From NCBI RefSeq assembly GCF_036323735.1, contig NC_086034.1, positions 66,118,439-66,182,438 on the forward strand: 64,000 bases of DNA, in the 5' to 3' direction. A model generated the notes under the pieces. The model worked only from the letters and a program-made list of their open reading frames with translations. It did no database searches and was not told the DNA's origin. Numbering within the stretch: the stretch's first letter is position 1; each line of letters begins with the position of its first letter. The stretch comes from Rattus norvegicus (Eukaryota; Chordata; Mammalia; Rodentia; Muridae). Positions 1-13,040 of the stretch are shown in pieces. The position numbers and the translations under genes were made by a program.

Positions 1-2988
1 CAACATGAGTCAGTAGGAGCAACCAGGGCCAGCGGGGAAGCCAGAAGAAGTTGTCTGCTATGCCTCTCTCAATGAAGAGAAGATCAGTGGAGGTGAAGAC
101 TTGAGACCGATGAACAAAAGTTGCAAAGCTAGCTGTGCATGCCCACCATCACTGTCCATTAAGTCCTATCTATAATCTCTCCAAATATCACATCATGTCC
201 TCCCCTGGGTCTTGCCTTAGCAAGACACCACATGAGTTTGCATCACATGACACATCCAGAAACTTTACTTTAAACTGAAGACTGAATTCTAGTGTTCTGT
301 TTGTTAATTCTCTACCTACATGTGTTCATTTTACATGCCAGACTACTTATAGTCTTTCATTGCTTGGATCACCATGGAGTATAATCTTATAAAAAAAGGT
401 GGTCAGTGAATTTGCCTTCATATTCATATTTCATATGCAACCTGAAATGCTTCTAGCGTCTTCTACTACAAAATTAAGATAGACCTCAAGATTAAACAGC
501 AAAGATCTACAGAGACATATTCATAACGTTTTATGGTCTGATATATCAATTTTTAGGGAGTTGGCGATTTACTGCTTGAGTGCAAATACAATCACAGGGA
601 GGGAAACAACAATGATTTTAAACATATTTGTTGTGCGATTCTGTCCTTTGACTAGAACTCTCATTACAGCCTTAATCACAGCGGCTTTGATTAAGACCCA
701 CATCAGCGGGCCTCTTGGCATCCCTCACAGAAGGAGTAAAGGAAAGAAACACTCACCTTTCACCTGAGATTTTAGTCCCTCTTTCAATGGTTTCCCTGTC
801 AGCTGTATGTGGTCTGGCCTCAGCTACATGAGTTTTAGGAAGTGCTAGAGACTATTAAAGGAAATGGTTAACCGAAGAAGGCGATCCATTCATGGAGCCA
901 CAGGGAAGTCGTCATCCGTACCACACTAAAGCTTTCTGGGGGTGGGACTCCTTGGGATCACACACATACATGCACGTCAACATGCATCATGATCCTGCAA
1001 GGAAACAACAATACACATATTTGTTCATGGAGCCAGGCTCTCATGAAATTGTTACTTTGATCCGTTATTACTGTCCTGTCTGAGTAAGGGTCTATGTCTT
1101 CCCAGGAGAAGTTTGTGCAAGAGCAACAGTAAATAGGTGTTTTGGGATCCTACAGGGCTTTTTCTAAGGTGAGATCTTTCTTATCCTTGCTATGATGTGA
1201 CAAAGTATACTCTCCACAGTAAGGGTTTCAGGGATTCAGAAATTAGAAAATGTTTAAATACATGTGAAAGAGAGAGCGAGGAGAAAAAATGTGTCCAATG
1301 AACAAGAGACTGTAGGAACAGGAAAGTCAGAGCTCTGAGTATTCAGGTATAAAAAATGATAATAAAATGGGGTACAGAATAATAGTCACAGGGAATAGAA
1401 ACCAGCTTCTCATTAGGCTTGGATTACAGTCTTCTATTCTATAAACCTCATGAAAAACATATCCGTTATCATCACACAACAGGCAGGCAGATTTGTCTAC
1501 ATGATTTTGTACAAATCAGTTAATAGCTCAGACATCTAGTTTCTCATCTGTGAAGGAGATTTACTATGGTGCACTGCTTGGCTTATGTAAGCACTATTGG
1601 GCAGAAAAAATTTGCAATTGTTATCTACATCTCTATCAGGAGAAAAAGAAGGTGAGGTTGTGAGGCTTGGTACTAAGAGTGCTGTTACTGCCCAGTCCTT
1701 TCTGCAATGTGAGCAGAAGAGGTAGGTAGCAGGCTTGGTTGCCATTTCTTCTCAAGGATATTCTTTGCACATGTTCCTTAAGGATAAACTTTCAGCATTT
1801 GTTCTGCTTTCCTTGCAATTTCCATCACTCACTAGATGACCTAGTGCTAAGATATTCTATTCTAAGAGAAGTAATATGTCCTACTTGAACCAAACTGAGG
1901 AGTGGTCATTAGGAGAGATGTCATTCATGGTATTTGGATCCTTATCAGGTTTTCTTGAGCAGGTTTCATTTTTCACGTTGCTAAATACTGTAGTCTGCTA
2001 TAATAATAACCCATGGCTGTTCTCATTTAGACCTTGTGGCTGCCAGGGTACTGCCACAGTCCCGAGGACAGGCTGACTCGAGTCTCTAACTGCATTGTAG
2101 AGTCATGGAATTCAGGTGCAGAAGACAGTTCTCAGTGTGGCTTCCAACAACTTCAATCCAACTCCTGGCAGATGGTTTTATGCTCTGGTCTTGGCTTTGT
2201 AGTGTCAGATGCTGAAGAAGGCTTTCACCCTCTGCTAACATGGTCTGCTCAAAGGAGACCATGATGGAGTTTCTTGGCATGGTTCATACTAGCAGTCGCC
2301 AGCTTGGCTCTTACCCTCTACACCTAGCTCCACTGTGTTTGAAAGAAGTAGAACGAGGAAAGGCCACATGGTCTCTGCTGTTTATCGAGTTCTTTGTGCT
2401 CATCCCAATCATCTGTTATTGTTTTGAAAGAAAAACAAAAGTTAATTATTTTTATGACTAACTAGAGTGTAAATTCTAAAGCCTACGACACACGCATTAA
2501 ATGCAGAAAGTATTTTCCCTCTTTGTAGCTGTTTAAATACAAGACAGCTTTGTGTACAGACTTAATGAAATGCCTATTTATTCCTAGAAGTAAATTTAAT
2601 TATTTTTCTAGTCTAAGGTCTTTGTTTTACAGGTGAAGAAAGAGAACACCAGTACCCAAGAGGGTTGGTGATTTCTTGGATAGTACATGGCTGAAGAAAA
2701 GGAATAAAAAAAAAAAACCAGAATGTCCCTCTTTTCTTTTCTTTTATTTATTTATTATATTTTATACAAGTTTTATTTTATACTTATATTTATTTATTTG
2801 ATATCACACTACACTACTAATACTTATTTAATAATTACAAAAGTTTTTGTTCCTAAAATGGTTACTTGGATTTAAAAAAAAACAGTTTGATTCATAGGTT
2901 ATTAAAATGTTAATTTTGTGACTTGGCAAGATAATGGCTACATTCTCAGTGTGTGATTAGTTGTCTGCTCACACTTTCCCCTCCACTT
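1..2988. other. Apparently unique AT-rich DNA, no gene seen
   Basis: No recognised repeat or gene. The open frames here are under 80 codons, overlap on both strands and resemble no family. Low-complexity patches are an A-run at about 2707-2718 and an AT-rich TTTA-like patch at about 2738-2800. Intergenic or intronic sequence is the simplest reading. Confidence 0.5.
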
Positions 2989-3057
2989 AGTGCTGGGGAT
3001 TGAGTCAAGTTCCCAGAGTCCTAGGCAGGTTCTCTGCCCCTGAGCTGTCTCCAGCTA
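2989..3057 (-). repeat. ID-like tRNA-derived SINE fragment
   Basis: The plus strand reads as the complement of the ID body: TGCTGGGGATTGAGTC, then CTAGGCAGGTTCTCTGCCCC and TGAGCTGTCTCCAGC. These are the antisense of the B box, the anticodon-arm region and the A box of the BC1/tRNA-Ala-derived family. It is diverged, with no clear A-tail or target-site duplication. It could also be the ID half of a degraded B4. Confidence 0.65.
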
Positions 3058-3461
3058 TGTTCTTTGTTTGTTGTAAGTCTGTAATTGGCAGGAATGTCCT
3101 TCTGTCATCTTTGGGCTTATGTTTAGGCTTTGAAGACTCTCTTCTCCCAGCTCCGTCTCAGTCTTCCTCTTTTTCTCAGTGTCGGGGAGTCTGGGGCTTG
3201 CCAGATGTTTGCACTGAGATGGTTACAATTTTAGCCCTGTCTGCAGCCTGGACTTTGTGTTCTCCTCACCTAGATTCCTGATTCTGCACAAAACTGAGGT
3301 GACAAGTCAATAAGAATGCCTATGGGTTTATGTTTGTAAGCCCACATGATGCTTGTAACTCTTGTGCTCTTTAATTTGCAGACCTCTGAGAGTAGGATGA
3401 TAGCCTAACTAAATTAAATTTGAATATGTAGTATCTGCATGTAACTAATTATATCTGAGTC

Positions 3462-3524
<63 letters not shown>

Positions 3525-4210
3525 TAACAAGTAATAGGAGCTAGCATCCACCAGGGAACATCACAGCTGTTGGGGAAGCATGACAGCTGTATTATGCTGA
3601 GGTTCTTGGCAACAAACGCTCCCAAATTCTGTTTGTTAAAATGTGAGGATTAGGTGTTCTTGGGGCAGGAAAGAAAAATGAAACTACTCATTACAGATGG
3701 AGGGGAAAATAAGGAGGATTCACCAGCAGAGTAACTCTTATGGAAATTTGGATCCATGCTGCACAGCTCTCACGTTTAAGTGAGACTGGAGGCTTTGTAC
3801 GATGGTTCTTTATATACCGCATGGAAACATTTGGCGGAATTGATCCCCAGTAAATGGAAAACTTGCTGAATTGAGAAGAGAGCTCGCTCATGGGTGGTTT
3901 TCTAAAGTGAGCCCTCCATATTCTTAATAGCTACCTTGACTCACTGGAAAATGGCATTTGGGATAATAAACTGTAAGAGTAGAAATAGACCATCAATCTG
4001 ATGTTAGTAAAGCTAGGCACATATTAAAAGGTAGGAAATTTTAGAAATTATTGGGGGTTATTTACATTGAAAATCAATTTCAACAAATTTAAGGGAACTC
4101 TCCCAAAGCATCTTGTTGAGACATTTAGCCAGGAAGCCCTCCTAAAAAATGAGCAAAAAGACATTTACTGTTCCCATTGGCACTTATTCTTGTGAGCCTA
4201 GAAGAAGATT
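3058..4210. other. Unique DNA around a (TA)n repeat
   Basis: Apart from the dinucleotide tract at 3466-3520 I see no repeat or gene. The open frames are short and unconvincing. Confidence 0.4.
3466..3520. repeat. (TA)n microsatellite
   Basis: Uninterrupted TA repeat, about 27 units over 55 bp. It is self-complementary and so able to form a cruciform. Likely polymorphic in length. Confidence 0.95.
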
Positions 4211-5640
4211 GTTTCCTTTTTTATTATTAATTATCATATTTATATCCCAAATGCTGTTCTCCCTCCTGGTCCCTCTCTCACTGAGTCATCTCCCCCTTCT
4301 TCTTGGAGGGGGTAGGACAACCCTGGGTATCCCCCCACGCTGGCACATTATGTCTCTGCCAGATTAAGCTCACCCTCTCCCACTGAGGTCAGACAGGGCA
4401 GCCATGAAGAATGAGCTGCCTATCTGCTATATATGTGCCCAGTGTGGAATGGAGAGGCTTGTTCTAGCCTGTGTATGCTCACTCTTCGGTTGGAGGCTCA
4501 GATTCGGAGAACTCCCAGGGTCCAGGTTTGTTGACTTTGTTGGCCTTCTTGTGGAATTCCCATCTACTTCTAGGCCTTCAATCTGTCCCCAACCTCTGTC
4601 TAATGTTTGGCTGTGGGTATCTGCTTCTGTTTCTTTCCACTGCTGGCTAAAGCCTCTCAGAAGACAGTTATGCTAGGATCCTGTCTACAAGCATAACACA
4701 GTATGGATAATGATGTCAGAGACTGGTGTTCATTCATGGGATGGGTCTCAAGTTGGGCCAGTTATTGGCCTTTCCTTCTGTCTCTGTTCTGTCCATGGAT
4801 TTCTTTTAGAGAGGAAAATATTTAGGTAGAAAATTTAGTGGGTGGGTTGCTGTCAGCTTCCTCTGGGTTCCTACATGGCTACAGGAAGAAGCCTCTTCAG
4901 GTTCCATGTCTCTAGTGCTAAACATCTCAGCTAAGGCGACCCACATTGACTCCTGGGAGCCTTCCCTACTGCAGGTTTCTGAGATTTCCCAGAGATTCTC
5001 CCATTTCCCATCTGCCCAAGGCAACTGCAGATTTCCATTCATTTCCCCGACCCACTAGGCCTCTCGTCTTCCCCCACCACCATCATACCATATTCTGCAT
5101 CCCCATTCCCCTCCTCCTTTCCTCTTCCCACCCCAATTCCCTCCCTCCCTCCCTCCTGTCCTCCCTCCCTCTTCCTTTTACGACTAATTTGTTTCCTCTT
5201 CTAAGTGAGATTCAAGCATCCTTGCTTGGGATTTCCTTATTTAACTTCTTTGGGTATGAGGGTTATATCATGACTCTTCTGTACTTAATGGCTAATATCT
5301 ACTTATCAGTTAGTATAAACCATGCATGTCCTTTTGGTTCTGAGTTATCTCATTCATGATGGTATACCCTAATTCCACTCATTTGCCTGCAAAACTCATG
5401 ATGTCCTTGTTTTTAATAGCTGTATAGCATTAAAGGAACCACAGTGTGAATGTGCCACGTTTTCTGTATCTATTCTTTGGTTGAGGGACATCTCAGTTAT
5501 TTCCAGCTTCTGGCTATTACAAATAGGACTGCTATGGACATAACATATTGGAGCATATGTCCTTGTGGTATGGTGGGGCATCTTTTGAGTATATGTTTAA
5601 GAGTATATGTATAGCTGGATCTTGGTGTCGTTGCTCCACA
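4211..5640 (-). mobile_element. Old rodent L1 3' end (Lx-like), 5' truncated
   Basis: Antisense L1. On the minus strand, 5640 down to about 5240 encodes the degraded ORF2 C-terminus. Translated fragments resemble the usual end region, such as a stretch reading ARSWK, and a partner frame with NSQKLE and LNQRIDTENV. The remainder to 4211 is 3'UTR, including the pyrimidine-rich tract at 5095-5180, which is purine-rich in the element's sense. It is heavily mutated, with frameshifts, so inactive. The plus-strand frame at 4946-5359 is antisense to this element. The subfamily name is not certain. Confidence 0.8.
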
Positions 5641-7758
5641 AACAACATTTTGATATTGTTTTCTTTTTACAAAGAAACCCATCTCCTTCCTTTTTTCTTT
5701 CTGCTTCCCTCTCTCCCTTCCTACTACCTCCTTCCTTTCCTCATTTTATACTTTTTCTTCTTTGGATGTCTTTTTTACTTTGCATGTTATCCAAGATACC
5801 ATGTGTTTGTACATTTTCTGCTGGGCTCTGATAATAGAGCCTGCAGATTTTAAAATGTAGCTCTAGAGAAGAGAGCGTAAATCGAATCCTCAGCAGTTTC
5901 TCATCTGAAGGCATGGTTTGTATTAGTTACTCTTGTAGGGTTCTTTATGGGGTAAGTATTTCCAGATGCCCCAAATCTCTGAGTTATGCTTGCTGTCAGA
6001 AACAGCAACTCTTCCCCCTTTCTCTTTCCAGTAATAAGATTATGTACTGGGATAGTTCCCAATCATGCTGTTCAGAACAGACATTTTATAAACCAGAGTG
6101 GAATTATTTCAGCTCTACTTTGTCCAGCAAAACTGTCGGTACTTGCTCTGTCTAGGACACTGTTTGCTATTATGGATGGTACAGAGGTAATTATAGCATG
6201 GACTCTTAAAGAATTTATAATCTAATGTGATAGGAGTATGCAAGTGAAGAGCCAACCCAAAGGTGACAGTTACAAAGCAGAAACACACGTAGGAACTCAG
6301 CAGGGGAACAAAGGAAGCAGGGTAGGAAAGATGAACAGCACATACTTGAAAGTGCTTTACAAATGTAGACTTATGAAACATACCACATAATACGTTTTTT
6401 ACTTTTAGTCATGATGATTATTTAATAGGTGGTTCTCACAGGTTAATCCATGTACACAAATGCCCATGAGAAGGGTAATATGATTCAGTGCGGCATTCTT
6501 TGGAAGAGTTGTTGGTTTGAATCTGCATCACTGAATTCTTTTTTTTTTTTTTTTTTGATATTTTAGACCAGCTTTCAAGTGGCCTCTTTATCACATTCTG
6601 CAGGTAAATCCCTTACCCTAGATTGTGAACTAGAGAGGCCCTCCCTTGAATGAGCTGTCACAGTCCATGAGATACAGCTCCCTGGGTCAGCTTTCTGAAG
6701 TGACAACTATATTCCCCAGTCAAAAGAGATGCCTTCCCTTTTGACAAACAGGCCAGATGTTTGTGTGAGTATATTTTGTGTGTGTGATGGGGTATGGGTG
6801 AGGCAGGGGAGTCTCTCTTATTTTAGGGTGAATAAATCAGTCACAACAATGACAGGACCTTTTAACAAGGGGATTACAGTTGGAAGGAGGAAATAGATTA
6901 AGTCAGTTTGGGGCATTGGCTCCAGTGCCTCCCTGGAGCTATCCAAGGTACTGAATCATTGTGCCTTCTAATCTAGCCAAACAAACCTTGGAAAATTATT
7001 AAGCTTTCTGCTAATTGTTTCTATTTTTTCATTATTTATTAAATGAAAATTTTATGTGCTATAAAAAGCTGTTGAAGTGATCTCCAACTTCAAAACAAAA
7101 ATAATTAATGTTAATACTGTCCTAGAGGATGATTTTATCTTGGAGGACTCAGTGTTTACCAGAAACCTCAATAATTATTATAGTACAAAGTATCATAAAC
7201 TGTAGATGGAATTTTTATTTGGTAGGCCAATGTGTTTTTCAAATATGTTTTTCTTAAAACAATTATTTTGAGAACTCTATGTATCTTAACTGTTATATAT
7301 ATATATATATACTGTATATGTATACATGACTGTATAGTTATTGCATTTAGTGTTGCTTGCATTTACATGTGCCCAAAGCTAAATACTTGGGATTGGACCA
7401 AGTATAAAGGATTTCACCTGGAAAGTAAACTGATTTTATCTCTGCTGGTTGTCATCAACTATATATAGCTCTTCATCCAGGGTTAGGACCTTGAAGATTC
7501 TTCTTATTACAGATAGAGACAAATACATGTATGCAGAACTGCTCAAAAAGTATAGAATAGGTGTATGTGTGGTTCTCAACAACAGCAGTGCAACACCTAC
7601 TCCCTAGGCTTAGGGAATATCACAAATGGTTTTACGATCAAAGACTATGATTCCAGGTGATTGGTAATATCTCCTAGATACAACAGGGGAAACACCGAAT
7701 TCATGAACCACTGGTTTCCTGGTCAGGAAAGGTATAATGACAATACCAGTTGATATTT
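5641..7758. other. Mostly unique DNA with low-complexity patches
   Basis: A CT-rich patch lies at 5665-5765, a T-run at about 6539-6556, and a short (TA)n at 7294-7311. No gene or recognised transposon was found; the open frames at 5548-6381 overlap each other on both strands and look accidental. Confidence 0.4.
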
Positions 7759-8167
7759 GTCTTAGTCAGGGTTTTTATTCTTGTACAAAACATCCTGAGC
7801 AAGAAACAAGTCAGGGAGGAAAGAGTTTATTTAGCTTACACTTCCATATTGTGTTCTACATCAAAGGAAGTCAGGACAGGAACTCACACAGGGCAGGAAC
7901 TTGGAGGCAGGAGCTGGTGCAGAGGCTGTGAATGAGTGCTGCTTACTGACTCACTTCCCCTGATTTGCTCAGCTTGCTTTCTCATAGAACCCAGGACCAC
8001 CAGCCCAGGGATGGCTCCACTCAGAATGGGCTTGGCCTTTCCCCTTTGATCACTAATTGAGAAAATGTCTTACAGCTGGATATCATGGAGGCATTTCCTC
8101 AAATAAGCCTCCTTTCTTTGTGATGACTCCAGCTTGTGTCAAGTTGACACACAAAACCAGCCAGTAC
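7759..8167 (+). repeat. Rodent interspersed repeat, family A copy 1 (near full length)
   Basis: About 410 bp starting GTCTTAGTCAGGGTTT and ending ACAAAACCAGCCAGTACA. The same sequence recurs in this window at 12841-13025 plus 13805-13997, 15649-16062 and 26771-27174, so repeat status is seen directly. The ends are loosely complementary (AGGGTTTT-like against CTGGTTTT-like), which would fit a nonautonomous DNA transposon of the rodent RMER or hAT-like groups. The library name is uncertain. The frames inside it at 7737-7935 are not genes. Confidence 0.75.
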
Positions 8168-9140
8168 AATATTCCAATATGGGTGAGCAAAAGTCCACAA
8201 GGTTCCATCCCTATATGACGACTTTTCAAATATTTAAAAGTTGGCCTTGACTCTTTCTGACTACAATAAATATGTTATCTGAATGTGTCTGACACTTGTT
8301 CTTGCTATATAATCTTAATTATCTTGGCAAAACCCAGATTTTGTTTCATTAACTCATTCTATTTGTTCATTAAATATTTAGAAATTATTTTCTATGTATT
8401 TGGTACTCTTTATGTAGTTAAAACTCTAAGATTGCTTATTAATTAGTGCTAATTATTATTATACTTGCTCTTTTGGGAGACTTAGGAAATATATTTTATT
8501 ACTGAGGTAATTTTTTAATTCACAGTTTATTCATATTATTTGAAAGCCTGGTTATGGCATAAAAGCTGTGAATTGTTTGGGTACCTTTGTGCACAGTGCG
8601 TAGAACCACCATGAGATGCAGTAGCGAGTGAAGAAATGTTATTCAATTGGCAAGCAGATTTACCATGGTGAAGCAATTTTGATGGACTATATAGAATGAG
8701 CACATCTCCTTTAAAACAGGTGTTGTTCTTTGGTGAAAACTTAAGTATAATAAAAAATGCACCAGGTATGTTAGATACTTGTAGTCTTGAGGAATGTAGA
8801 GTAAGCAGTTTCAGACATTCTCATGTTTAACAGGGTCACGATAAATGTGGACCAAAGTCTAGAAAGAAAACCATAAGTTTTCAGTGTTCTCTGTGTGTGT
8901 GCTGTCTAGCTATCTTCTTCTGTTTTGCCTGGCTCATCTCTTTTTGTAACTGTCACTTTTTCACTCTTGACCCAATAAAAACAAGAACGGGTTTTCCTTT
9001 GACAGCAACAAATACCGCAAAAAAAGTGCAATATAACTTAATGAATTTTTCTTTTTTTTCCAAGGACTGAGTCAGGCAAACTTCCTTGATTTAGTCCTGA
9101 TTTCCCTAGGAATATTTCCCACCTGTACACATTTGTTTCT
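8168..9140. other. Unique AT-rich DNA
   Basis: No repeat, RNA gene or coding frame recognised in this stretch. Confidence 0.4.
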
Positions 9141-9498
9141 GTGGTAGTTCAAATAGGTATGGCCCTGTCGACACATCCAGTTGAATGTGTGGCCCATAGA
9201 AAGTGCCACTATTGTGGGGGTATGGTCTTGCTGAAGAACATGTATCACTGTGGGAGCAGACTTTAAGGTCTCCTATGCTCAAGCTATGCCAAGTGTAGAA
9301 CACAGTCTCCTTTTGCTGCATGAATCAATTTCAAGAGCTCTTAGCTCCTTCTCTAGCACCATGTCTAAAGTGCATGCAGCCCTGCCCCACCATGGTGATA
9401 ATGGACTGAGCCTTTGAAAATGTGAGTCTGCCTCAATTAAATGTTGACCTTTATAAGAGTTGCCATGATCACAGTGGCTCTTCACAATAATGAAGCTT
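9141..9498 (+). mobile_element. MaLR-like solo LTR, copy 1
   Basis: Starts TGTGGTAGTTCAAAT. Further along it has a block giving CTTGCTGAAGAACATGTATC, then CACCATGTCT, GATAATGGACTGAGCCT, CAATTAAATG and ATAAGAGTTGCCATGATCAC. The same ordered blocks occur at 17350-17720. The architecture (TG start, late AATAAA/ATTAAA-type signal, closing rodent motif) resembles MaLR-class LTRs such as ORR1/MST relatives. No internal region is present, so it would be a solo LTR. The class call is from recognition only. Confidence 0.5.
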
Positions 9499-10605
9499 CC
9501 AATTTGGGAACCTTGACTTTATCAATAGTGATGTACCCCTTCAGTGAATATGGAATGAGTATAGCTCCCACTCTTCTCAAAATGTGTGGATACAAAGGGT
9601 AACTCTGTATCAACCCTATAGCTTCCAATATGATATCAATGAAACATGCATCTAGAATGCAGACTTTGCACTGGCAATTGAGTCAACCACCAAATTTTAC
9701 AATAGCAAACCACACATATTTTCATGGTGTATTTGGTTTTTTTTGATATCTAGACTTATTCTAATTAAGACAAAGTTGGCTTTGTGTCGCAGTGAGACTC
9801 GGCTATACTTTTTTGTCATCACAAAAAGAACTAAAACGTGAGAGCTGAAGGTATTGGAGGACAGGTTTCTTTCTTGGAGGTGTTTACTCAACTTTTGATC
9901 ATGGACCGGTTTTAGAGTTATTCCTGTATTTTTCTCTCCTATTCTAGGTCACGGGCTGGTCATCACTGTACAGAAACTAGTAATTATGAAATGTGTGGCC
10001 CTTTCACTGTAGACCAAGGAAGATCTTATTTCCCTACTCACTCATCGATGCTAAGCCCTATCTGAAGACTTTTTGCTGATTCCGCTTACATAGTTTAGTG
10101 CTAATACAACATGACACCATCTTGTGTCACTCCAAAGTAGAGTTTGTGAATTAATTTCTTTGTCTTTGACTTTATTTTTGGATGAAACTTAGGAACAAAC
10201 AGAGATGTGGCTATTTCTTAAAGATGAAAAGATTCCTTTATTTCTTGCTTCCATTCGCTTAGCAACCAATGCTTTTGGATGCTTTCTTTTGCAGATCATA
10301 TTTTTTATAGTTTAGAAAATATTTTAGAAAATATGTGAATACAAATAGATGATATAACTGAGTTTCTCAAAGGCCAGTTCACTGCATTTCCATCTAAGAA
10401 AGTTTGTGTGTAGGGCGAGATCAAATAACTTTCTAACCGCTATAGAACTTTTTACCTGGATTGAAGATTTAAATAAAGTTTTATTTTGTGACTGTAAAGG
10501 CCCTGCTTTTAGCCACTTTTCTGCTCCCTTATTTATTTTTAAAAAGATAATCCAAAGCTAAGTTCAGATAACCCCATGAAATTGTCATATAGAGAAATGA
10601 AATGA
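9499..10605. other. Unique DNA
   Basis: No gene or recognised repeat. Short AT-rich duplications occur near 10310-10335 (TTTAGAAAATAT twice). Confidence 0.4.
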
Positions 10606-10830
10606 GGGTGGCTTGAAAGATGGCTTGGCAGTTAAGAGTGTTTACTGTTCCTTTAGGGGTTCCAGGTTTGATTCCCAGGGTCAACATTGTGACTTACAAC
10701 TGTCTGTAACCCCAGCTCCAGATTACCTAATGTCATTTTCTGTCATCTGAAGGATTGTGCACACATGATGCACAGACATAAGGTAGCAAAATAGACTTGC
10801 ACATAAAAATGAATCTTTAAAAACTAAAAT
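10606..10830 (+). repeat. B3/B2-type SINE
   Basis: Starts GGGTGGCTTGAAAGATGGCT, followed by GCAGTTAAGAGTG (A-box region) and GGTTTGATTCCCAG (B-box region). It ends CTTGCACATAAAAATGAATC plus an A-rich tail. This is the typical tRNA-derived B2/B3 layout; divergence suggests B3 age. Confidence 0.85.
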
Positions 10831-11069
10831 GTGATTCTTTGTACTGTTTGTCTTTGTAAAAAACAATAAAGATCATTAATGTGATTAAAGACCAGTAAAT
10901 TGTACTAAGAGGTCAAATTTGATGCAAGACATAAGAAGAAAGCCATTATCACATTTGCTCGGATGACAGAGAAGGTGACTGCCTTACTCAGTCCTGAGAC
11001 TAAAGTCACATCCACTGCAGCAGTATGTTTCAATGCATTAGTAATCTTTTCATTTAATGCCTGGTTTAT

Positions 11070-11202
11070 GCTTCTGTGAGTGCAGGTGTGTGTTTATGTG
11101 GAAGTCAGAGGTCAAGGTTCTCTCCTGACCCAGTAATTAAATGTGACCAGAGGCCAGCCAGCTCTATGGATCTTCCTAGTTTAACCTCAGTGTTAGATGT
11201 GT

Positions 11203-11261
<59 letters not shown>

Positions 11262-11657
11262 CTCTGTGTCTCTGTCTCTGTGTGTCTCTGTGTCTCTGTC
11301 TCTCTCTCTCAATCTTTCAATCTTTCAATCTCTGTGTCTATGTCTCTGTGTCTCTGTCTCTGTCTGTCTCTCTCTTTCTCTCTCTCTTTCTCTCTCTCTC
11401 AATCTCTGTGTCTCTGTCTCTCAATCTTTCTCTCAATCTCTCTCTCAATCTCTGTGTCTCTGTGTGTTTCTCTATCTCTCACAATCTCTGTGTCTCTGTC
11501 TCTGTCTCTCAATCTTTCAATCTTTCTCTCAATCTCTGTGTCTCTGTGTGTTTCTCTCTCTTTCTCTCTCTCTCAATCTCTGTGTCTCTGTCTCTGTCTC
11601 TCAATCTTTCTCTCAATCTCTGTGTCTCTGTGTGTTTCTCTCTCTTTCTCTCTCTCT

Positions 11658-11722
<65 letters not shown>

Positions 11723-11799
11723 AAGATGTGGGAAAATAAACTCATGTCTTCATGCTTGTGTGGCAGACACTGATTTACTGAGCTACCTTTGCAGCCCAC
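11070..11799 (-). repeat. B3-like SINE interrupted by a pyrimidine microsatellite
   Basis: The right edge (11753-11799) contains GCAGACACTGATTTACTGAG and CTACCTTTGCAGCCC, the antisense A-box end of a B2/B3 SINE. The left part (11070-11200) resembles an antisense B3 3' body. The (CT)-rich tract at 11205-11720 lies between, consistent with expansion of a simple repeat inside the SINE. Confidence 0.6.
11205..11720. repeat. 516-bp compound (TC)n tract with higher-order units
   Basis: Pure TC runs flank a core made of TC, TGTC, TTTC and AATC variants. The core resolves into tandem higher-order units, each starting AATCTCTGTGTC: 11327-11400 (74 bp), 11401-11482 (82), 11483-11574 (92) and 11575-11658 (84). 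All plus-strand frames are open because no stop can form, giving Ser/Leu-rich 146-180 codon frames. These are artefacts, not proteins. Confidence 0.95.
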
Positions 11800-11949
11800 T
11801 AAGGGTTTTTATGATTCGCTAAATTGTCTCTGACAGATAAAAATGAAAAGTTACACAAATTTGTAGGTTGACCTCCATGCATTATATAATGTTTTAAATC
11901 ATGTTAGCATGTATCTCCTCGCATATTTATCAGTTTTATGATAAAAACT

Positions 11950-12580
11950 TTTAAAGATCTATATTCCAGCCTTTGAAGTATATGGTAAATTTTCATCTAC
12001 AGTCACTCCATTGTGCCGTATCATACCCAAACTTATTGTTGCTACCTAAGTTTAGCATAGCATACAGCAGCAACCATTTGTCATCGTTCCTTGAGAGACC
12101 CCTAAGCTTTTCGCAATCACCACTGTACTCTTAATTTTAATGAAATCTGCTTATAAAGTTATAAATAAGAGTGAAGTAATCTAATGCTTGTGTGTTTGTG
12201 CCTGGCTTGTTTCATTTTACAAAGCGTCCTCCAGTCTCACCCATATTGTCATGGACAGGGGAGTTTTATACATGTATATGGTTGAATAGGTTCAATGCAT
12301 GTTTATACTGTATCTTCTCTGTTTATTTATCTTTTGGTCACTTAGGCTGTTTCTATTCTCAAGTGTTTTTAAGCCGTGTTGTATGGTGACCGAACATTTC
12401 TTCTACAGTTCTCAGTAAAGTTGAATGACTTTCTATCAGTATGCTATTTATCTAATGAAGTGTATGCTGCTTTGGTGATTGTCCTCTTGAAATACGTGCC
12501 TCTGTTTGGAATAATTAGATTTTTAAATTTGTGCTATGAACATATGTTTCTAAAGAGTAGTGGTAAATTTAAATGTTTCA
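11950..12580 (-). mobile_element. Ancient L1 3' fragment
   Basis: The plus strand carries the antisense of old mammalian L1 3' sequence: TCACTCCATTGTGCCGTATC near 12005, GGCTTGTTTCATTTTACA near 12203, and CACTTAGGCTGTTTCTATTC near 12339. This is strongly diverged, L1M-like. Edges are soft. Confidence 0.6.
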
Positions 12581-12840
12581 TGATAGTATAATTCACCCTT
12601 TAGTTTATCTTGTTTTTAATAACTTTCCACTGCAAAACTTCTCACTCTATAAAATCCAGAGACTCAAGGGAGACTATAAAATATAGCATTAAAATGTATT
12701 GTCAGCATATAGATAAATTTAGGATTAATGCCACAATCCTATTTGTATCATAATCATAATGATATAAATATCTCCATCTCCTTTTCTAAATACATTATCA
12801 TAGAAATGTTTATTAGTAAAACTGAATCGATAATGTGTAC

Positions 12841-13025
12841 CTTAGTAAGAATTTCTATAGCTGTGATAAGATGCCATGGCCAAGAACAAGTAGAGGAGTA
12901 AAGGCTTTATTTCATCTTACAGATTTGTGGTCTGTCATACAACCATCAGATCAGGGACCTGAAGGAGTAAGTGATGTAGAGGCCATGGAAGAGTGTTAAT
13001 TTCTGCCTTGTTATTCCTGGATCAT
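12841..13025 (+). repeat. Family A repeat copy 2, left part
   Basis: Begins CTTAGTAAGAATTTCTATAG and continues with GTGATAAGATGCCATGGCCA. It continues on the far side of the L1 insertion at 13805-13997, where the matching right half lies. The two halves are collinear with copies at 7759-8167, 15649-16062 and 26771-27174. Confidence 0.7.
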
Positions 13026-13040
13026 CCAGTTTTCTTTCTT

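Noticed and set aside
4946..5359. 137-codon plus-strand frame
   Set aside because: Antisense to an old L1 3' end and Pro/Ser-rich because of the C-rich tract; no independent evidence.
11197..11822. Three long overlapping plus-strand frames (146-180 codons) rich in Ser/Leu, and an Arg/Glu-rich minus frame
   Set aside because: All frames are open because the DNA is a (TC)-rich simple repeat that cannot form stops; composition alone explains them.
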